Assembly (NCBI GenBank): GCA_027946365.1
Contig: JAPEUQ010000011.1
Location: forward strand, 1,054,001-1,118,000
Length of the DNA: 64,000 bases
Origin: Kalmusia sp. IMI 367209
Taxonomy: Eukaryota > Ascomycota > Dothideomycetes > Pleosporales > Didymosphaeriaceae
Reading direction: 5' to 3'
Under the pieces are notes generated by a model, which saw only the letters and a list, made by a program, of their open reading frames with translations, was not told where the DNA came from and made no database searches. Positions 1-11,034 of this stretch are shown one piece after another (position 1 is the stretch's first letter; each line of letters opens with the position of its first letter). A program made the translations under genes and the position numbers.

Positions 1-1145
1 TAGCGAGCGGGATGCCTGCCGTATTGTCCATCAGCGTGTGCACGAAACCGGAAAGCGCAAAGGTAAGATAAGCGCTGGTATAACGACCGAGCAGGGATCC
101 CTTAGGCAGACGCAGCACGTCGTATGCAAAAAAGGTCGCCGTAGTATTGAGAGGATTCCTCAGACCGGTGTGCCAAAACACGCTTTACTTGGTCAGCCGA
201 ATTTGGGGGTGAGACATGGTTTCACACTTACGACCAGAACCTGCGCAGATTGTACGAATCGAAGACACTGCCAAAGTAGGGCGGCCAGTCCGCAGGCGAC
301 GTGAGGAACGTCGCAACGCCAAACCAGCTGAAAAGGTTGTAAAACAGCCCAATGTTAAGGCGTAGAATGGTCCACCATAGCACGGTGCTGAAGACGCGTG
401 TGCCAATGGTCGCGCCATTCACCGCATGCGCCGGTGGAAACAGCAACGCCTTCTCAGCTGAGAAATCCTCCGCATTGGGCTTGGGTTGATGGCCGAGGAA
501 ATCAATGACCAGAAATGCGCCCACCACGGCGAGGCCACGCTTCAGAAGGAAGACTGTCCTGGAAGGCACATAGCTGGGGTCTTTGTTGGACCACTTTGGA
601 AGATTAGGCACCTGCTTCGGCAGGCCGATGGCACGGTAGCTGAATATGACGCGATGTGCCCATCCAAGCGCTGTCCAAGATAAGATGCCGCTCGTGTCTT
701 GCGCATTTCCCCTAGTCTTGTTCTTCTCCCGGCTTACAAGACGCTCGGACTTTTCCTTGCCATCTTGGCCGAGGTAGATGCGGCGCAGCACCAGCGCGTC
801 CACGGCTGTGAGGAACAACAAATAGAATGGACCCTCCGGGAAGCTGGCCCATGACCTGTTTTGGATGAAGCGAGGCACCGTGGTGCGGTAAGCGAAGTAG
901 CCCAGGGCAACGATTGGAATGATGGCCAGGCGCAAGGGCGAGCGGGGGTGCAGGTACATTACGCCCAACATGGGCAGAATAAAGGTACCCGCAATGAGCT
1001 CCCACGGATGCGCAGCGTAGAAGTCTGCCACGGCCGGCGGGAGATGGCCATAGAGGCAGAGCAGAAGGGCGGGCACGTAGGCGACGAGCACGATGGTCAG
1101 CGCCTCGCGCTTCGGCATGGGCGTGAAGGGCGCTTTGGTGGCCAT
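1..1145 (-). CDS. Wax-synthase-like membrane-bound O-acyltransferase, 3' end outside the window
   Basis: Multi-spanning membrane protein of the fungal wax synthase/MBOAT-like group, which in secondary metabolism often transfers acetyl or acyl groups. Two exons are seen: 1145..232 and 182..1, separated by a 49 bp intron (GTAAGT donor, AAG acceptor); the gene runs off the left edge. The splice restores a typical block: PPYFGSVFDSYNLRRFWS followed by VFWHTGLRNPL, with the His of FWH at the usual catalytic position. Several hydrophobic segments follow the short basic N-terminus. The first ATG in frame is at 1145 (MATKAPFTPMPK); the open frame upstream has no ATG. It points away from the NmrA gene, so 1146-1968 is a shared divergent promoter. 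Family is fairly sure; substrate is unknown. Its position makes it a possible member of the neighbouring tailoring gene group. Confidence 0.72.
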
Positions 1146-1968
1146 CGCGAAAGACCTAGGCAGAGGCCACTCCACGTGACGTCTGCAGTGCAGAAATGAA
1201 GGAGCAAAGGCAAACAAAGAGAAGCAAGGGAGCGTCCCCGTACAGTGGATCGCGCAGCTCTTTTACCAGCCGTGGCGCCATTCTGCGAAATGTGTCCAAG
1301 ACGCTTGCGGCTCTGGGACAGTCAGTGTGGAGTCCGCACGTCGGGCGTCGCAGGCGTCGGCGTTGTCATGTTTTGGCGGGCTGTCGCCATGTCGCCAGCG
1401 GCGCTGCAGATGATGTACCCATAGTGTTCGATAGTCGCGAGGACGGGTTGGGTAAGGTTGGGTAAGGTTTGGGTAAGCACGCTCGGACTCTCGGTGGCTT
1501 TGTTTGTCACGACCTCGGTGGAGCTAGTAGCATGGTTCCCGAGCCCCGTCGCCAAGACGGGGCCACTAAGGCGACGGTACGGGCATCACACTGCTTGATC
1601 CACCTCACAGGTGCTCTGGCTGCATTCTGAGCAGCCGCTGGGCCCAATCCGGGCGCGTACCGCTAGCGGACAAGCAATATCTGTAACCCGACTTTCGAAA
1701 ATCCGGGGGGCGACTGTGCCGCTGCTGTCCCACACGATTTGCAATCCGCTCCTCTCACACGCATCAAAGAAGTTCAAAGAACAACGCGGCTGCATATTCG
1801 CTCCACCACGCTGAAAAATTGGTCTCGGACTCGCTTCAAATGAAGTCTATTAAGAAGCTGTTCCAGCGCTCCTCCAAGAGCATCAAACAACGCCCTCTCT
1901 CCACAGCAGCACCTTCCAAACCAACCACCACTACCGCCGCCACCACCACCACACCACCCGCAACCACC
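1146..1968. promoter_or_regulatory. Divergent intergenic region between acyltransferase-like and NmrA-like genes
   Basis: No gene supported. Both flanking genes start outward, so it should hold both promoters. The right part (1819-1968) is open in frame with the NmrA gene and rich in CCA/ACC repeats. A three-copy GGTTGGGTAA repeat lies at 1446-1477. Confidence 0.5.
1446..1477. repeat. Short tandem repeat, 10 bp unit GGTTGGGTAA, about three copies
   Basis: Three consecutive imperfect copies of GGTTGGGTAA are visible; the third carries one extra T. It is G-rich but not the TTAGGG telomere repeat. No function is evident. Confidence 0.6.
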
Positions 1969-3015
1969 ATGGCTAAGCAAACCATCGTCGTCTTCGGTGC
2001 CACTGGCAAGCAGGGAGGCTCCGTCGTCAAGACCATCCTCGCCGACCCCAAGACCGCTGCCAAGTACCACGTCAAGGCTGTCACCCGTGACACCACCAAG
2101 GACTCCGCAGAGGCTCTCAGGAAGCTCGGTGCTGAAGTCGTCTCTGTATGTCTTTCGGGACCCTGCTTCCCTCCAACATGAGTACTAACAATGCCAGGCC
2201 GACTTGAACGCCCCCGAGACCATTGCTCCCGTCCTCAAGGGTGCCTATGGTGTCTTCTCCGTCACAAACTTCCTTGAGAAGATGGATGCCGCACCCGAAA
2301 TCACCCAGGGCAAGGCTGTCGCCGATGCCGCCAAGGCTGAGGGCGTCCAGCACCTTGTCTGGTCTTCCCTGTTGAACGTCACCAAGCGTACGTCTCCCTC
2401 TCCACTTAACCATGGCCTTCACTAACACCATGACTAGTCACCAACGGCAAGCTCACCAACGTTCACCATTTCGACAGCAAGGCCCAGGTCGAGGAGTACA
2501 TCCGCGAGATCGGTGTTCCGGCCACTTTCTTCCTTGCCGGTTACTTCATGTCCAACTTGCCCGGCATGTCCATCTCCGAGCAGACCGGCTGGACCCTGAA
2601 CCTCCCCACCACTAAGAATGCTCCCATGCCGCTCTTCGATGCCGAAGATGACACCGGCAAGTTCGTCAAGGGCATCTTCGAGAACCGCGACAAGCTCCTC
2701 GGCCAGCGCGTGCTCGGTGCCACCGCCTACTACACCCCCACCCAGATCATCGAGGAGGTCAAGGAGGTGTACCCCAAGACGGCCGCCTCGGCCGCCTACA
2801 ACGAGCTCCCCGGCGACGTCTACAAGGGCATCCTCGGCAGCTTCGGTCTTCCCGAGTCCTTCCAGACGGAGATGTTGGAGAACCACCAGCTCTTCGACGT
2901 CTCCGGCTACTTCGGTGGCGAGAAGCTCGATGCCAGCCACTCCATTGTCGATGAGCCTCTGACCACCTGGAAGGAGTACATCACCAAGAGCCCTATTTTC
3001 GCCTCCGTCAAATAG
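1969..3015 (+). CDS. NmrA-like NAD(P)-binding protein (atypical SDR)
   Basis: NmrA/HSCARG-type atypical short-chain dehydrogenase with a Rossmann fold. Exons 1969..2145, 2198..2387 and 2438..3015; both introns are about 50 bp with GTATGT/GTACGT donors, and a GTACTAAC branch site is visible in the first. The protein begins MAKQTIVVFGATGKQGGSVV, where GATGKQGG is the dinucleotide-binding loop. Later blocks (VFSVTNFLE, GVQHLVWSSL, LPATFFLAGYFM-like region) fit the family. Members act as redox sensors or as reductases and isomerases in aromatic polyketide pathways. The ATG at 1969 has a strong context (ACCATGG), but the frame is open to ATGs at 1840 and 1819, which would add a basic, Ser/Thr-rich leader resembling a mitochondrial presequence. 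Role here is inferred only from neighbours. Confidence 0.85.
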
Positions 3016-5483
3016 ATTAGGTATTCTTTTCCACATGCGATAGATATCCGAGCCGCATGGCTCAGCTAGGCTGCCACCTGGGTAGCTAGTTTAAGCGTAA
3101 TGAAAAATAAAGTTATGATATTCTAAATGCTGGTCTTGCAATGCGTGACAAGTTTGACTCTGTTTGAACGGGTGTCGTTGCGATTGCCCCAGGCATATGG
3201 TGTATCCACCAGAACGGTCGGCGTTCACGCTCGAACGCTTCCCGTGATCTGCCTACACTTGTCAAAAGTTTGATTATACATTGCCGATCGTGTTACCCCA
3301 ACACTACAAAATTCATGATCTCGGAGCTCGATCTTTTCGATCTTGGGACGAGTTCGTTGATTCCTCTTTTCGACGCGACACCAAAGTGTTTACATGAATT
3401 CAGAGTATCTAAGTGCGAGGCCAATTCATAGAAGCCATTAACCATGGTACAGTAGGTTGTGCTGTGATCATAGCGCACAGGCATATTCTATAGAAAACAT
3501 TAATGTGTCATTCAACATGTTGAGAGACAATCTCATATCCTGACCGCGGTGAAGTACTTACAACTATAGTCATGTAACTTGAGACAACATCGTGACGCGA
3601 AGGGAGATGTCTACGAATAGTAGACACGTGTAAAACTGCACCGAATCTAAGAATATCAAAGAAGGATAATAGTCAGAGGTAATGACCTATAATGGTAGCC
3701 GTAGAATCATAGATATTCTCTCGCAAGGGCCTCATTTACGAGAGCTTTAAGTCAATAGTATGAGATCTTAGTACGAGTTTGTATCATATTGCATAATCAT
3801 ACTATGATATTTGAGGGTCGTGTCAGTCAATACTATCAAATCATCGTATATATTTTATCAATAATTTGAATGATGCTGCGTATAATCTCAAGAGCAGATA
3901 ACAGCAGATTTTCATTAACGCATCGTAAGAGATATTTTTTACGATTACAAGCTAACACGCTGCGAATACGGAATTAACCTTCAAGTAAGTATTGCACATT
4001 ATATCCAACCTCAGAGGATAACGACATACTTGAGCGCGTTGAACAATTCAAATGGACAGCCTTCTCATAATCACACTTTCTGGAATAAGTATGTTTGTAT
4101 GGGGCCAACGGTGATTATTCATACTACTGTCTACCTCAATGCACAAATCTATACATCGCCTTATGTGTGATATTGCTTTGATCTATTCGCTATGTATCGT
4201 TCTCCAGAATTATGTTCTACTACTTGATGAAGGACCATCAGACTCATGTCCAATCTACATATTCAAAGCATATTTCATCTGGGCAATTTAGCTATAAAAT
4301 CACAGCTACTGAGATTCTAATGACCAAAGAGATCGATTGATTGCCTTCAGATATTGTAGTGTGATGTAGTAAGCCATTTGGGGTCGATGATCGCCAACTA
4401 GAATATTTGTGTTTTTGATGCAATTGTTCCCGGCCACCTCGCCAATGAATTGGAAGCGCTGTGCCACTGGATTATTTCAGTTTACAAATAAAATAACCAA
4501 AAAATACATAGATATTATTGGCTGTTAAATGCTACGTGCTGTCCTTTGCTTGCTAGTTTGGTGATGTCATCTACACAATAACCTAGGTCTACCATTGGTT
4601 ACAATACTACGGCCAGAGGGTAAACGAAAAACTCCGACACTACAATTTCTCTGAGCTCTCTATAGCTATGTAAGTTACTCCAAGGTACACTTTACAATCG
4701 CCGATTTTCAAGATCTCGTTACCTACCAAACATGTCCAGTCGAGACTAGAGTGCCGATAGCTACGCTAAGCCATTATAGGTTACCATGGGATACTCCAAA
4801 CCCGCAGCTTGTCCCGAGACCTCCACGATCTTTCCCCACCATTCGAACATCAATTTAATCGATATCTCGCCATCGCGGGTTGGCATCCCGCCAAAGTAGT
4901 ACCAGACACGGAGGTTTGTGATCGCCAAATCAGGCCACCCGTTATCCTTCCAGAAGCCTTCGATAGTGTTTCTATGTCGGGACTAAGAAATGTCGGCGAT
5001 CAGTATCCTTGTCAAGGCCGGCGAAGGCGGGCCCGGTGCTCGGGATCTGCGCTCAAGCCAACGTTCGTCGGTGTAGTCTCTTGGGCTGGCTTTTTCCTAA
5101 TCTTTACCCTAGCTTACAACTTCGGCTGACGGGTGACAACCAACACTGCTGCCACCAACAGCGACACCACCTTCGATCGATGTCGGTAGTCTTTGCTCTC
5201 CGCTTACACGATTCCAAGCCGACAGCATGGTGCTGCGCATGCAGCGGAGTATGGGAGGATTGGTCGAGCAATGGGAAACGAATAGACGCCGCCGTGGGTG
5301 ACTCCGTTGCCGAAAAACGATGCGAGTCCAGTCTGGATACAATAAAACGAAGTCGTCTGTCAGTGGAGTGACTTTCTCCTCATTGATTAGATAGTGTGGT
5401 TCACTTTTCTTCACTCGAATCACTCCGTCCAAGCCCTTCCTTGTTGTTTTCTTGTATCTCATTGTACTATACCCATAGACAAG
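3016..5483. other. AT-rich gene-free stretch (about 3.0-4.8 kb), then promoter of the methyltransferase-like gene
   Basis: No coding region supported. From about 3.1 to 4.8 kb the sequence is visibly AT-rich with many stops in all frames and many TA steps, unlike the GC-rich genes on both sides. It may be a RIP-degraded repeat or an AT isochore piece. From about 4.8 kb composition becomes normal and the rest should be upstream sequence of the gene at 5484. Confidence 0.6.
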
Positions 5484-6818
5484 ATGTCAGCCCTCACCGA
5501 GCTTGCGGCTGTCGCCACTGCTGAGGCTCAGAAGCTCACCAACTACATCAAGAGCAACAACCTGCCCCTTCCCAGCTTCGAGGTCGGCGCCCCTGGCGAG
5601 CTCCCCATCCCCTCCACCGATGAGGAACTCCAGGCTTCCCGCATCAAGCTCCTCAAGGCTGCGCAGGACCTCCAGGCCCTTGCTCTCGGCCCCGTCGAGG
5701 ACCTGAGGTGGAAGGCATGGAACCAGTACAACGACAACATCTCCCTCCACGCCATAATGCACTTCCGTCTACCAGAGGCCGTCCCAATCAACGGTACCGC
5801 TACCTTCTCCGAGATCTCCCAAAAGACTGGCCTCAAGGAGCCCCTGGTTCTGCGATTTGTCCGCCACGCCGCCATCTACCACGTCTTCAAGGAGGTGTCT
5901 CCCGGCGTTGTCGCCCACACCGCCGGCTCCGTCGCTCTTCTCGACGGCTCCAGCGTCCGCGACTGGCTCGACATGACCTTCGAGGAGTGGGGCCCCGCCT
6001 CCGTCAAGGCCGTTGAGCAGCTCATCAAGTCCCCCGACAGCGGCGAGCAGAGCGATGCCGGTTTCGCGCTAGCCTTCGGTGGCCAGACCATCTTCGAGTT
6101 CCTCGCACAGCGCCCCGACCGCGCCAAGGTGTTCGGTGTTTCCATGTCCAACTTCTCCAAGGGCGCCAGCCACAAGGTTGAGCACCTCATCACCAACTAC
6201 GACTGGCCTGCCCTGGGTGAGAGCACCGTCGTTGACGTAAGTTGGAACCCTTGATCACAAATGCGCAAGAATGAAAATGCTAACGAAATATAGCTCGGTG
6301 GTTCCCACGGCCACATCTCCCTCGCCATTGCCAAGGCGCACCCCAAGCTCAAGTTCGTCGTCGAGGATCTCCCCGGAACGACGGCCCAGGGCGAAGAGAT
6401 GCTTCCCGCCGAGTTCAAGGACCGCATCTCCTTCATCGGGCACGACCTGAACCAGCTCCAGCCCTACAAGGGCGCCGACGTGTACATGTTCCGATCGGTC
6501 CTTCTCAACTGGCCCGATCAGTACGTCGTCAAGTTCATCAAGAACCTCGTGCCCGCGCTCAAGCCCGGCGCCAAGGTGCTCATCAACGAGGGCGTGCTGC
6601 CGCAGCCCGGAGAGGTGTCGGACTGGGACTACAAGGTCCTGACCTCGTTGGACCTGTGCATGTTGGCCATGTTCAACAGCAAGGAGAGGACCGTCGAGGA
6701 GTGGGCCGGTCTGTTCAAGGAGGCCGACCCCAGATTTGCCTTCCAGTATGCCAAGAAGCCCGAGGGCTCGCTCCTGTGGATCATCGAGGCTATCTGGCAA
6801 CCTACCGAGAGCCCGTAA
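5484..6818 (+). CDS. O-methyltransferase-family protein (COMT-like fold), putative catalytic His missing
   Basis: Fungal SAM-dependent O-methyltransferase family, the group that includes sterigmatocystin 8-O-methyltransferase-like enzymes. Exons 5484..6236 and 6294..6818 (57 bp intron, GTAAGT; TAG acceptor after GCTAAC), 425 aa. The N-terminal half is the helical dimerisation region; the SAM motif is VVDLGGSHGH (about residues 249-258), interrupted by the intron. The start ATG at 5484 follows CAAG and is preceded in the open frame by non-ATG codons only. Oddity: the family motif HDWxD or HNWPD reads LLNWPD at residues 321-326, so Leu322 stands where the catalytic His is expected. It may be a methyltransferase using another base, or a non-catalytic regulatory protein. 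It converges on an AflR-type regulator gene 487 bp downstream, a pairing that recalls AflR/AflS. No polyketide synthase is in view. Confidence 0.88.
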
Positions 6819-7305
6819 ATGTATATTAGTAGTATGAGGCTTATGAGCGTATGAAATCAAATGTTATGAACTACACTTGATGTGCGAAAGGCGTAAGACG
6901 GTGATTGATGTTTTTCATTTTGGATGGCGGCAACTATATACAACCAGGGGACAAAAGTCTATGAAATTTCTACTTTTGTGTGGCGTATTCCGTAGCACCT
7001 CGGCGCACGATGCGTCCTCAAATATTCATATAAAAACAGTGAAATTGACACAGTGTTGAATTTGCAAAGGGTATCATGTTTTTCGAGACCATACAGTTCA
7101 AGGACAATAGAACGAGGACTCATCATCGACCGAAGTACCCCAAGACCTAAAATACGCGCAACAGCGGTCCTCAAACTTCCCGTCGGAGGACATAACTTTG
7201 AGGACTTTTCCACTTTGCATTATATTTTCTTTTTTTTTTTGGGTAAGTAGGCTCACGAAGCGTCCTCAAACTTTTGCAGTGACTGCAAAACAAAGGGGTA
7301 TAATT
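6819..7305. other. Convergent 3' intergenic region with a repeated 9-mer
   Basis: Holds the terminators of the methyltransferase-like and C6 regulator genes. A T10 run lies near 7228-7239. The 9-mer GTCCTCAAA occurs at 7014, 7167 and 7262, and its inverse at 7197-7205. Confidence 0.55.
7006..7270. repeat. Near-identical 17 bp direct repeats with two further core copies between them
   Basis: CACGATGCGTCCTCAAA at 7006-7022 and CACGAAGCGTCCTCAAA at 7254-7270 differ at one base. The core GTCCTCAAA is also at 7167-7175 and inverted at 7197-7205. Seen directly in sequence; origin unknown (old element ends, regulatory sites or chance expansion). Confidence 0.6.
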
Positions 7306-8613
7306 TTACGGTATCTCAATACAATTGGGGCGCCCTAAGCCCCGGCTGCAGACATTTGCCAGTCTTTTGAGGGCTTCGTAGTTTGCGCCCAGGCCCTGCT
7401 TCAGATAGGCCACCAGATCGTGATGCAATTTTGTCTGGCAGAGTCTCGCCTCAAACGCCTCCACCAACGCCGTGATCTTACCCAGCTCAATTTTCAGCAG
7501 ACTCGTCTGCAGGATGAATTCGTCCCGCTCGTCGAGCTCGTACGTGCCCAGGCTTAGGCGCACGGGCGGGCCTCTCTCAGGCGAAGCAAACGTCGGCGCT
7601 ACGCTTCCGTTGCGAGGCGTGCCAGCCGTTGTTCCTGGCCGGCTGCCGCTCACACTGGCTGGGGGAGTCAGCAGGTCGAGGCCCCCGAACATGTTGAAAT
7701 TGCCATCTGTGCTCCGCCCCGCTGACACGCTGCTAACGCTCTCGGGGGGGCTCGGGCCCGGCCCGCTGTCCCGCGGCTGCAGCGCCTCGCGGCGATTGCG
7801 GAACAACGATTCGAACACGCCCAGCACATGCGCGAGCAGGGCCGAGAGCGTCAGAATCAGCATCACGTCGTCGCTTCGCGCGCATGTCGCGCAGTCGAGC
7901 GTGCTGGTGCACAATGCCACGATTGCCCGGTTTTCGGAGAGTGCGCGGTCGAATGGTACTGACGCGCTGCTCCCTGACGACGAAAGCGACAACTCGGAGA
8001 GCTTTGAGAGTATGTGCTGCTGGCATCCGCATAGTGGGGCTGCCATTCTTGACAGAGACGGAGGAATAGGTTGCTGTGCTGGTGGTGTGCTTGCTGTTGT
8101 GCTTGCTGTTGTGCTTGCTGTTGTGTTGGCGTATGCGTTGAAGTTGGTGGGAGGAAGATAAGTGTCTGTGGAGAAGTAGTCGTCAAGGTTGTGTAGGTCG
8201 AAGTTGACCTCTGACAGGGCGGATAACGAGTCGAAGTCATAGAGGGATGTGGGAATTGAGGTTGCAGAGTCCAAGGAGGTATCAATGGTTCCTCCCATGG
8301 TCGTGTCTAGGGGTAGCCCCATGCTGGCATTAGTCCCTGCAGAAGACTGTGCAGTGGCGGTCGAGGGGTTGCTCCTCTTCGCTGTCGAGGCATTTCGACC
8401 ATCAACGGGCCGCTTTGAGCAGCGTAGTGAGACGCTGTACACGCAAAAGAGCTCCTTGCGTTGGCAGCGGCGGCAGCAGGGGCGTTCCTTTGAGCATTTG
8501 ACTTTGGCCGTGTTGCAGGCATCGCACGAGTTGCGGAGGCGTGCCTGTGTAGTCGGCATTAAAGGGTTCATGGCGGCAACAGCCTGGAGCTGTGCAGCGT
8601 CGGTGGTTCTCAT
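7306..8613 (-). CDS. Zn2Cys6 transcription factor with AflR-type regulatory domain
   Basis: Pathway-type fungal regulator of 435 aa in a single exon. The binuclear zinc cluster CDACNTAKVKCSKERPCC.. followed by RRCQRKELFCVYS lies at about residues 30-60 (CX2CX6C then three more Cys), and continues into the SLRCSKRP linker typical of AflR-like proteins. The C-terminal half has the AflR-domain pattern: a CGCQQHILSKLSEL segment, a central CATC region with a hydrophobic helix, and a helical LLKIELGKITALVEAFEARL segment. A Thr/Ser/Ala-rich insert near residue 170 is encoded by tandem GTGCTTGCTGTT-like repeats. Start is the ATG at 8613; Met15 is an alternative. It lies between the methyltransferase-like gene and the AKR gene and probably controls the local tailoring genes, which is an inference from position. 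Targets for AflR proteins are TCGN5CGA-type sites; I did not find a clear one. Confidence 0.9.
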   Translation of the reverse strand: MRTTDAAQLQAVAAMNPLMPTTQARLRNSCDACNTAKVKCSKERPCCRRCQRKELFCVYSVSLRCSKRPVDGRNASTAKRSNPSTATAQSSAGTNASMGLPLDTTMGGTIDTSLDSATSIPTSLYDFDSLSALSEVNFDLHNLDDYFSTDTYLPPTNFNAYANTTASTTASTTASTPPAQQPIPPSLSRMAAPLCGCQQHILSKLSELSLSSSGSSASVPFDRALSENRAIVALCTSTLDCATCARSDDVMLILTLSALLAHVLGVFESLFRNRREALQPRDSGPGPSPPESVSSVSAGRSTDGNFNMFGGLDLLTPPASVSGSRPGTTAGTPRNGSVAPTFASPERGPPVRLSLGTYELDERDEFILQTSLLKIELGKITALVEAFEARLCQTKLHHDLVAYLKQGLGANYEALKRLANVCSRGLGRPNCIEIP

Positions 8614-9935
8614 GTTCGGTCGGGAATATCTGGGGAAGGGCTTGGCTTGCTTCGGAGGGAAGTGGCTAGTTTGTACATGTACAACAGCCGAAGGGATGGA
8701 GGGTATGTATGTCTTGTGGGGAGAACGTGGGGATGGGGATTCAAAGATACAAAAAGGTGACGCCGCTCAGGTGCTCGAACAAGAGATGGTGACAGGCAGT
8801 GCAGGCTATCTGCTACTTGCGGTACGTATCCGGCATCCGGACTTTTACAGAAGCTTAACACTGCCAGAAAACCCACCCACGTTGTGCAAGCAGAGGGTCC
8901 AGCATCGCTCGGACTCCATGATGCAGTTCGTGCAACTCCGTCCATGCATCCATTGCCTGTTGGAGCTAGAGGAGGTACGCCATCCAACTACTTGGGGCAA
9001 CTTGGCGAGAAGAGAGGCATTGGGTGGAGCACGCAATGCACATTCGGGGTCTTTCGTCTGCAGGTGGTCTAGACTGCAGAGAACGCTGCTGGGGGTTCAG
9101 CCTCATCAGACGCCCGTGCTCTTTCATCGCCACTCACTCGCCAACCGTTCGCGGTGCCTCGTATCAACAGCACCCTCTGCGATGCACTTCACCTCCGATG
9201 CTGTACCCCAGTGCCGCGCTGCACGCCAACTACGCCACGACGTCACAGCCTTGAGCTTGCTGCTCCTCCGGCGACTCAACAGTTTGAGCATCGCTTGCGA
9301 CCCAGTCAGCTCCTTCGCCTGCACGTTAGTTGCCGACCGTTCACGTCTGCGCGCGGCAATTCGCGAGGCATTTGCATATAGTTGGTGGCTAGAGACGCCA
9401 GAAATCTGAGATCAGGCATTTTCGTGCAGGTCTCTTCTGTTGCATCGTGTAGCATGTTTCCGCCACAAGACATGCCATTCACAGGCACATCCTGTGAAGT
9501 CTACAGGCGGCTGCTGCGGCATCGGTTCTTCTCTTCGCCCTCTCCACCACCCAGTGCAGAATAAGGTGCTTACGTCTTACAGCTTTAATCGAACCAAGGC
9601 GTTTCAGGCGCCGCGGCTGTATGTTAACCGCTGCGATCTTCCCGCGCACAGACTGGTCCCGGGGACTATCTGCCCTGCAGTAGCGCCACACCCAACTCCG
9701 ACCCTAATACATGTAGCCATCGCGGTACTGATCGTGACTTTCTGACCGGTCGTCGGCTTCAGCGGTACCAATACCTGACTCGAGCCCATCTCAGCAGTGT
9801 CCCGCTTAGCCCGCCGCTTCACCGTATCTACAAACCACCAGATGCCACACCATAAAGGCTACCCTACGCGCAACCATGCGAATCCCAAAAATCTGACCAT
9901 AAAATCTGACAGAAGAGCACAGCCAGGTGCCCGCC
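8614..9935. promoter_or_regulatory. Divergent intergenic region between C6 regulator and aldo-keto reductase
   Basis: 1.3 kb without a supported gene. Long open frames exist on both strands but begin with non-ATG codons or show no recognisable protein. It should contain the promoters of both flanking genes. Confidence 0.5.
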
Positions 9936-11034
9936 ATGACTGCTGACGAAACTCCCTCCGCCCCCGCCATTGTCCTCGGCACCGCCTCTTTTGGAACTGG
10001 CACGCCGCAGGCCAAATTCAATTCGCTGGAAACGGCTGGGCCGTTGCTCTCCGTATGCCAGAAGCGCGGCGTCACGCTGCTCGACTCTGCACGCGCCTAT
10101 CCAGTTGGTAACCCAGGGTCTGCGGAGAAATTGCTAGGCGACCTGGGCGTGGGATCGTGGGCGACCGTCTCGACGAAAGTCACGTCGTGGGCGCCTGGAT
10201 CGCACTCTGCTGAGAAGATTGCGGAATCGGTTCCGTTAAGTTTGAACGCACTTCGTGTGGACAATGTGGACATCATGTACCTGCATTCTCCGGATCGCAC
10301 CACGCCGTGGGAAGTGACGGCCAAGGCGATGGACGAGCAATTCAGACTAGGGAAATTCAAACGATTTGGATTGAGCAACTATACAGCAGAGGAGGTAGAG
10401 GAGATTTGCCAGGTTTGCGACAAAAACGGCTGGAATAAGCCGAGTGTGTACCAGGGACGATACAACGCCATCATTAGAAGCGGCGAGGAGCAGCTGTGGC
10501 CGACTCTGAGAAAATGGGGAATCTCTTTCTACGCATACAGGTGGGTTATGCTATGCCGACGCTTTGCGATCACAAAGACTGACGCAGTGACAGCCCTTCT
10601 GCAGCGGGTATGTTTAGTGGCAACGTCAATGCAAACAGCGTGGACGTTGCTGGTTCAAGGTGGGATAAAAACGTAAGATTTCGAATTTGTCACCTTGCCC
10701 CTTTCCACTGCTCACCTCTTCACAGACCAGACTAGGCCAAGCTTACGAGCAGGCTTACCTCAAGCCAGAGCTCATTGAAGCCGCTGGCCGCGTAGCTGAC
10801 ATGGCCAAAGCCGCGGGCATTGGCGGTCACGATGTAGCGCTGCGATGGGCCATGTATCACTCCATTTTGAGCGGACAGCGCGGCGACGCTGTCATTCTCG
10901 GCTGTTCGAGCGTGAGGCAAATGGAGGCAAATCTGAATGCTATCGAGGCAGGCCCGTTGAGCAATGATTTGGTAGAGGTCATCAACGGGGTTTGGGATGT
11001 GGTCAAGGATCATGCTGCACCATATCATTTGTAA
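9936..11034 (+). CDS. Aldo-keto reductase, AKR7 (aflatoxin aldehyde reductase-like) type
   Basis: NADPH-dependent aldo-keto reductase of 330 aa, expected to reduce aldehydes or ketones in the cytosol. Exons 9936..10540, 10594..10672 and 10726..11034; the small middle exon encodes the SPSAAGMFSG...SRWDKN block usual in AKR7 proteins, which confirms the splicing. Catalytic tetrad candidates are Asp50 and Tyr55 (LLDSARAYPVG), Lys81 (STKVTSW) and His117 (MYLHSPD). The start is the ATG at 9936 (CCGCCATGACT); the open frame begins three codons earlier with GTG. It is transcribed away from the AflR-type regulator and toward the FAD oxidase. In aromatic polyketide clusters such enzymes carry out reductive tailoring; here the substrate is unknown. 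Confidence 0.9.

Noticed and set aside
1446..1477. Telomere-like repeat
   Set aside because: The unit is GGTTGGGTAA, not TTAGGG, and only three copies are present.
8249..9409. Long plus-strand open frame of 386 codons
   Set aside because: It is largely antisense to the C6 regulator, starts without ATG and contains no recognisable domain.
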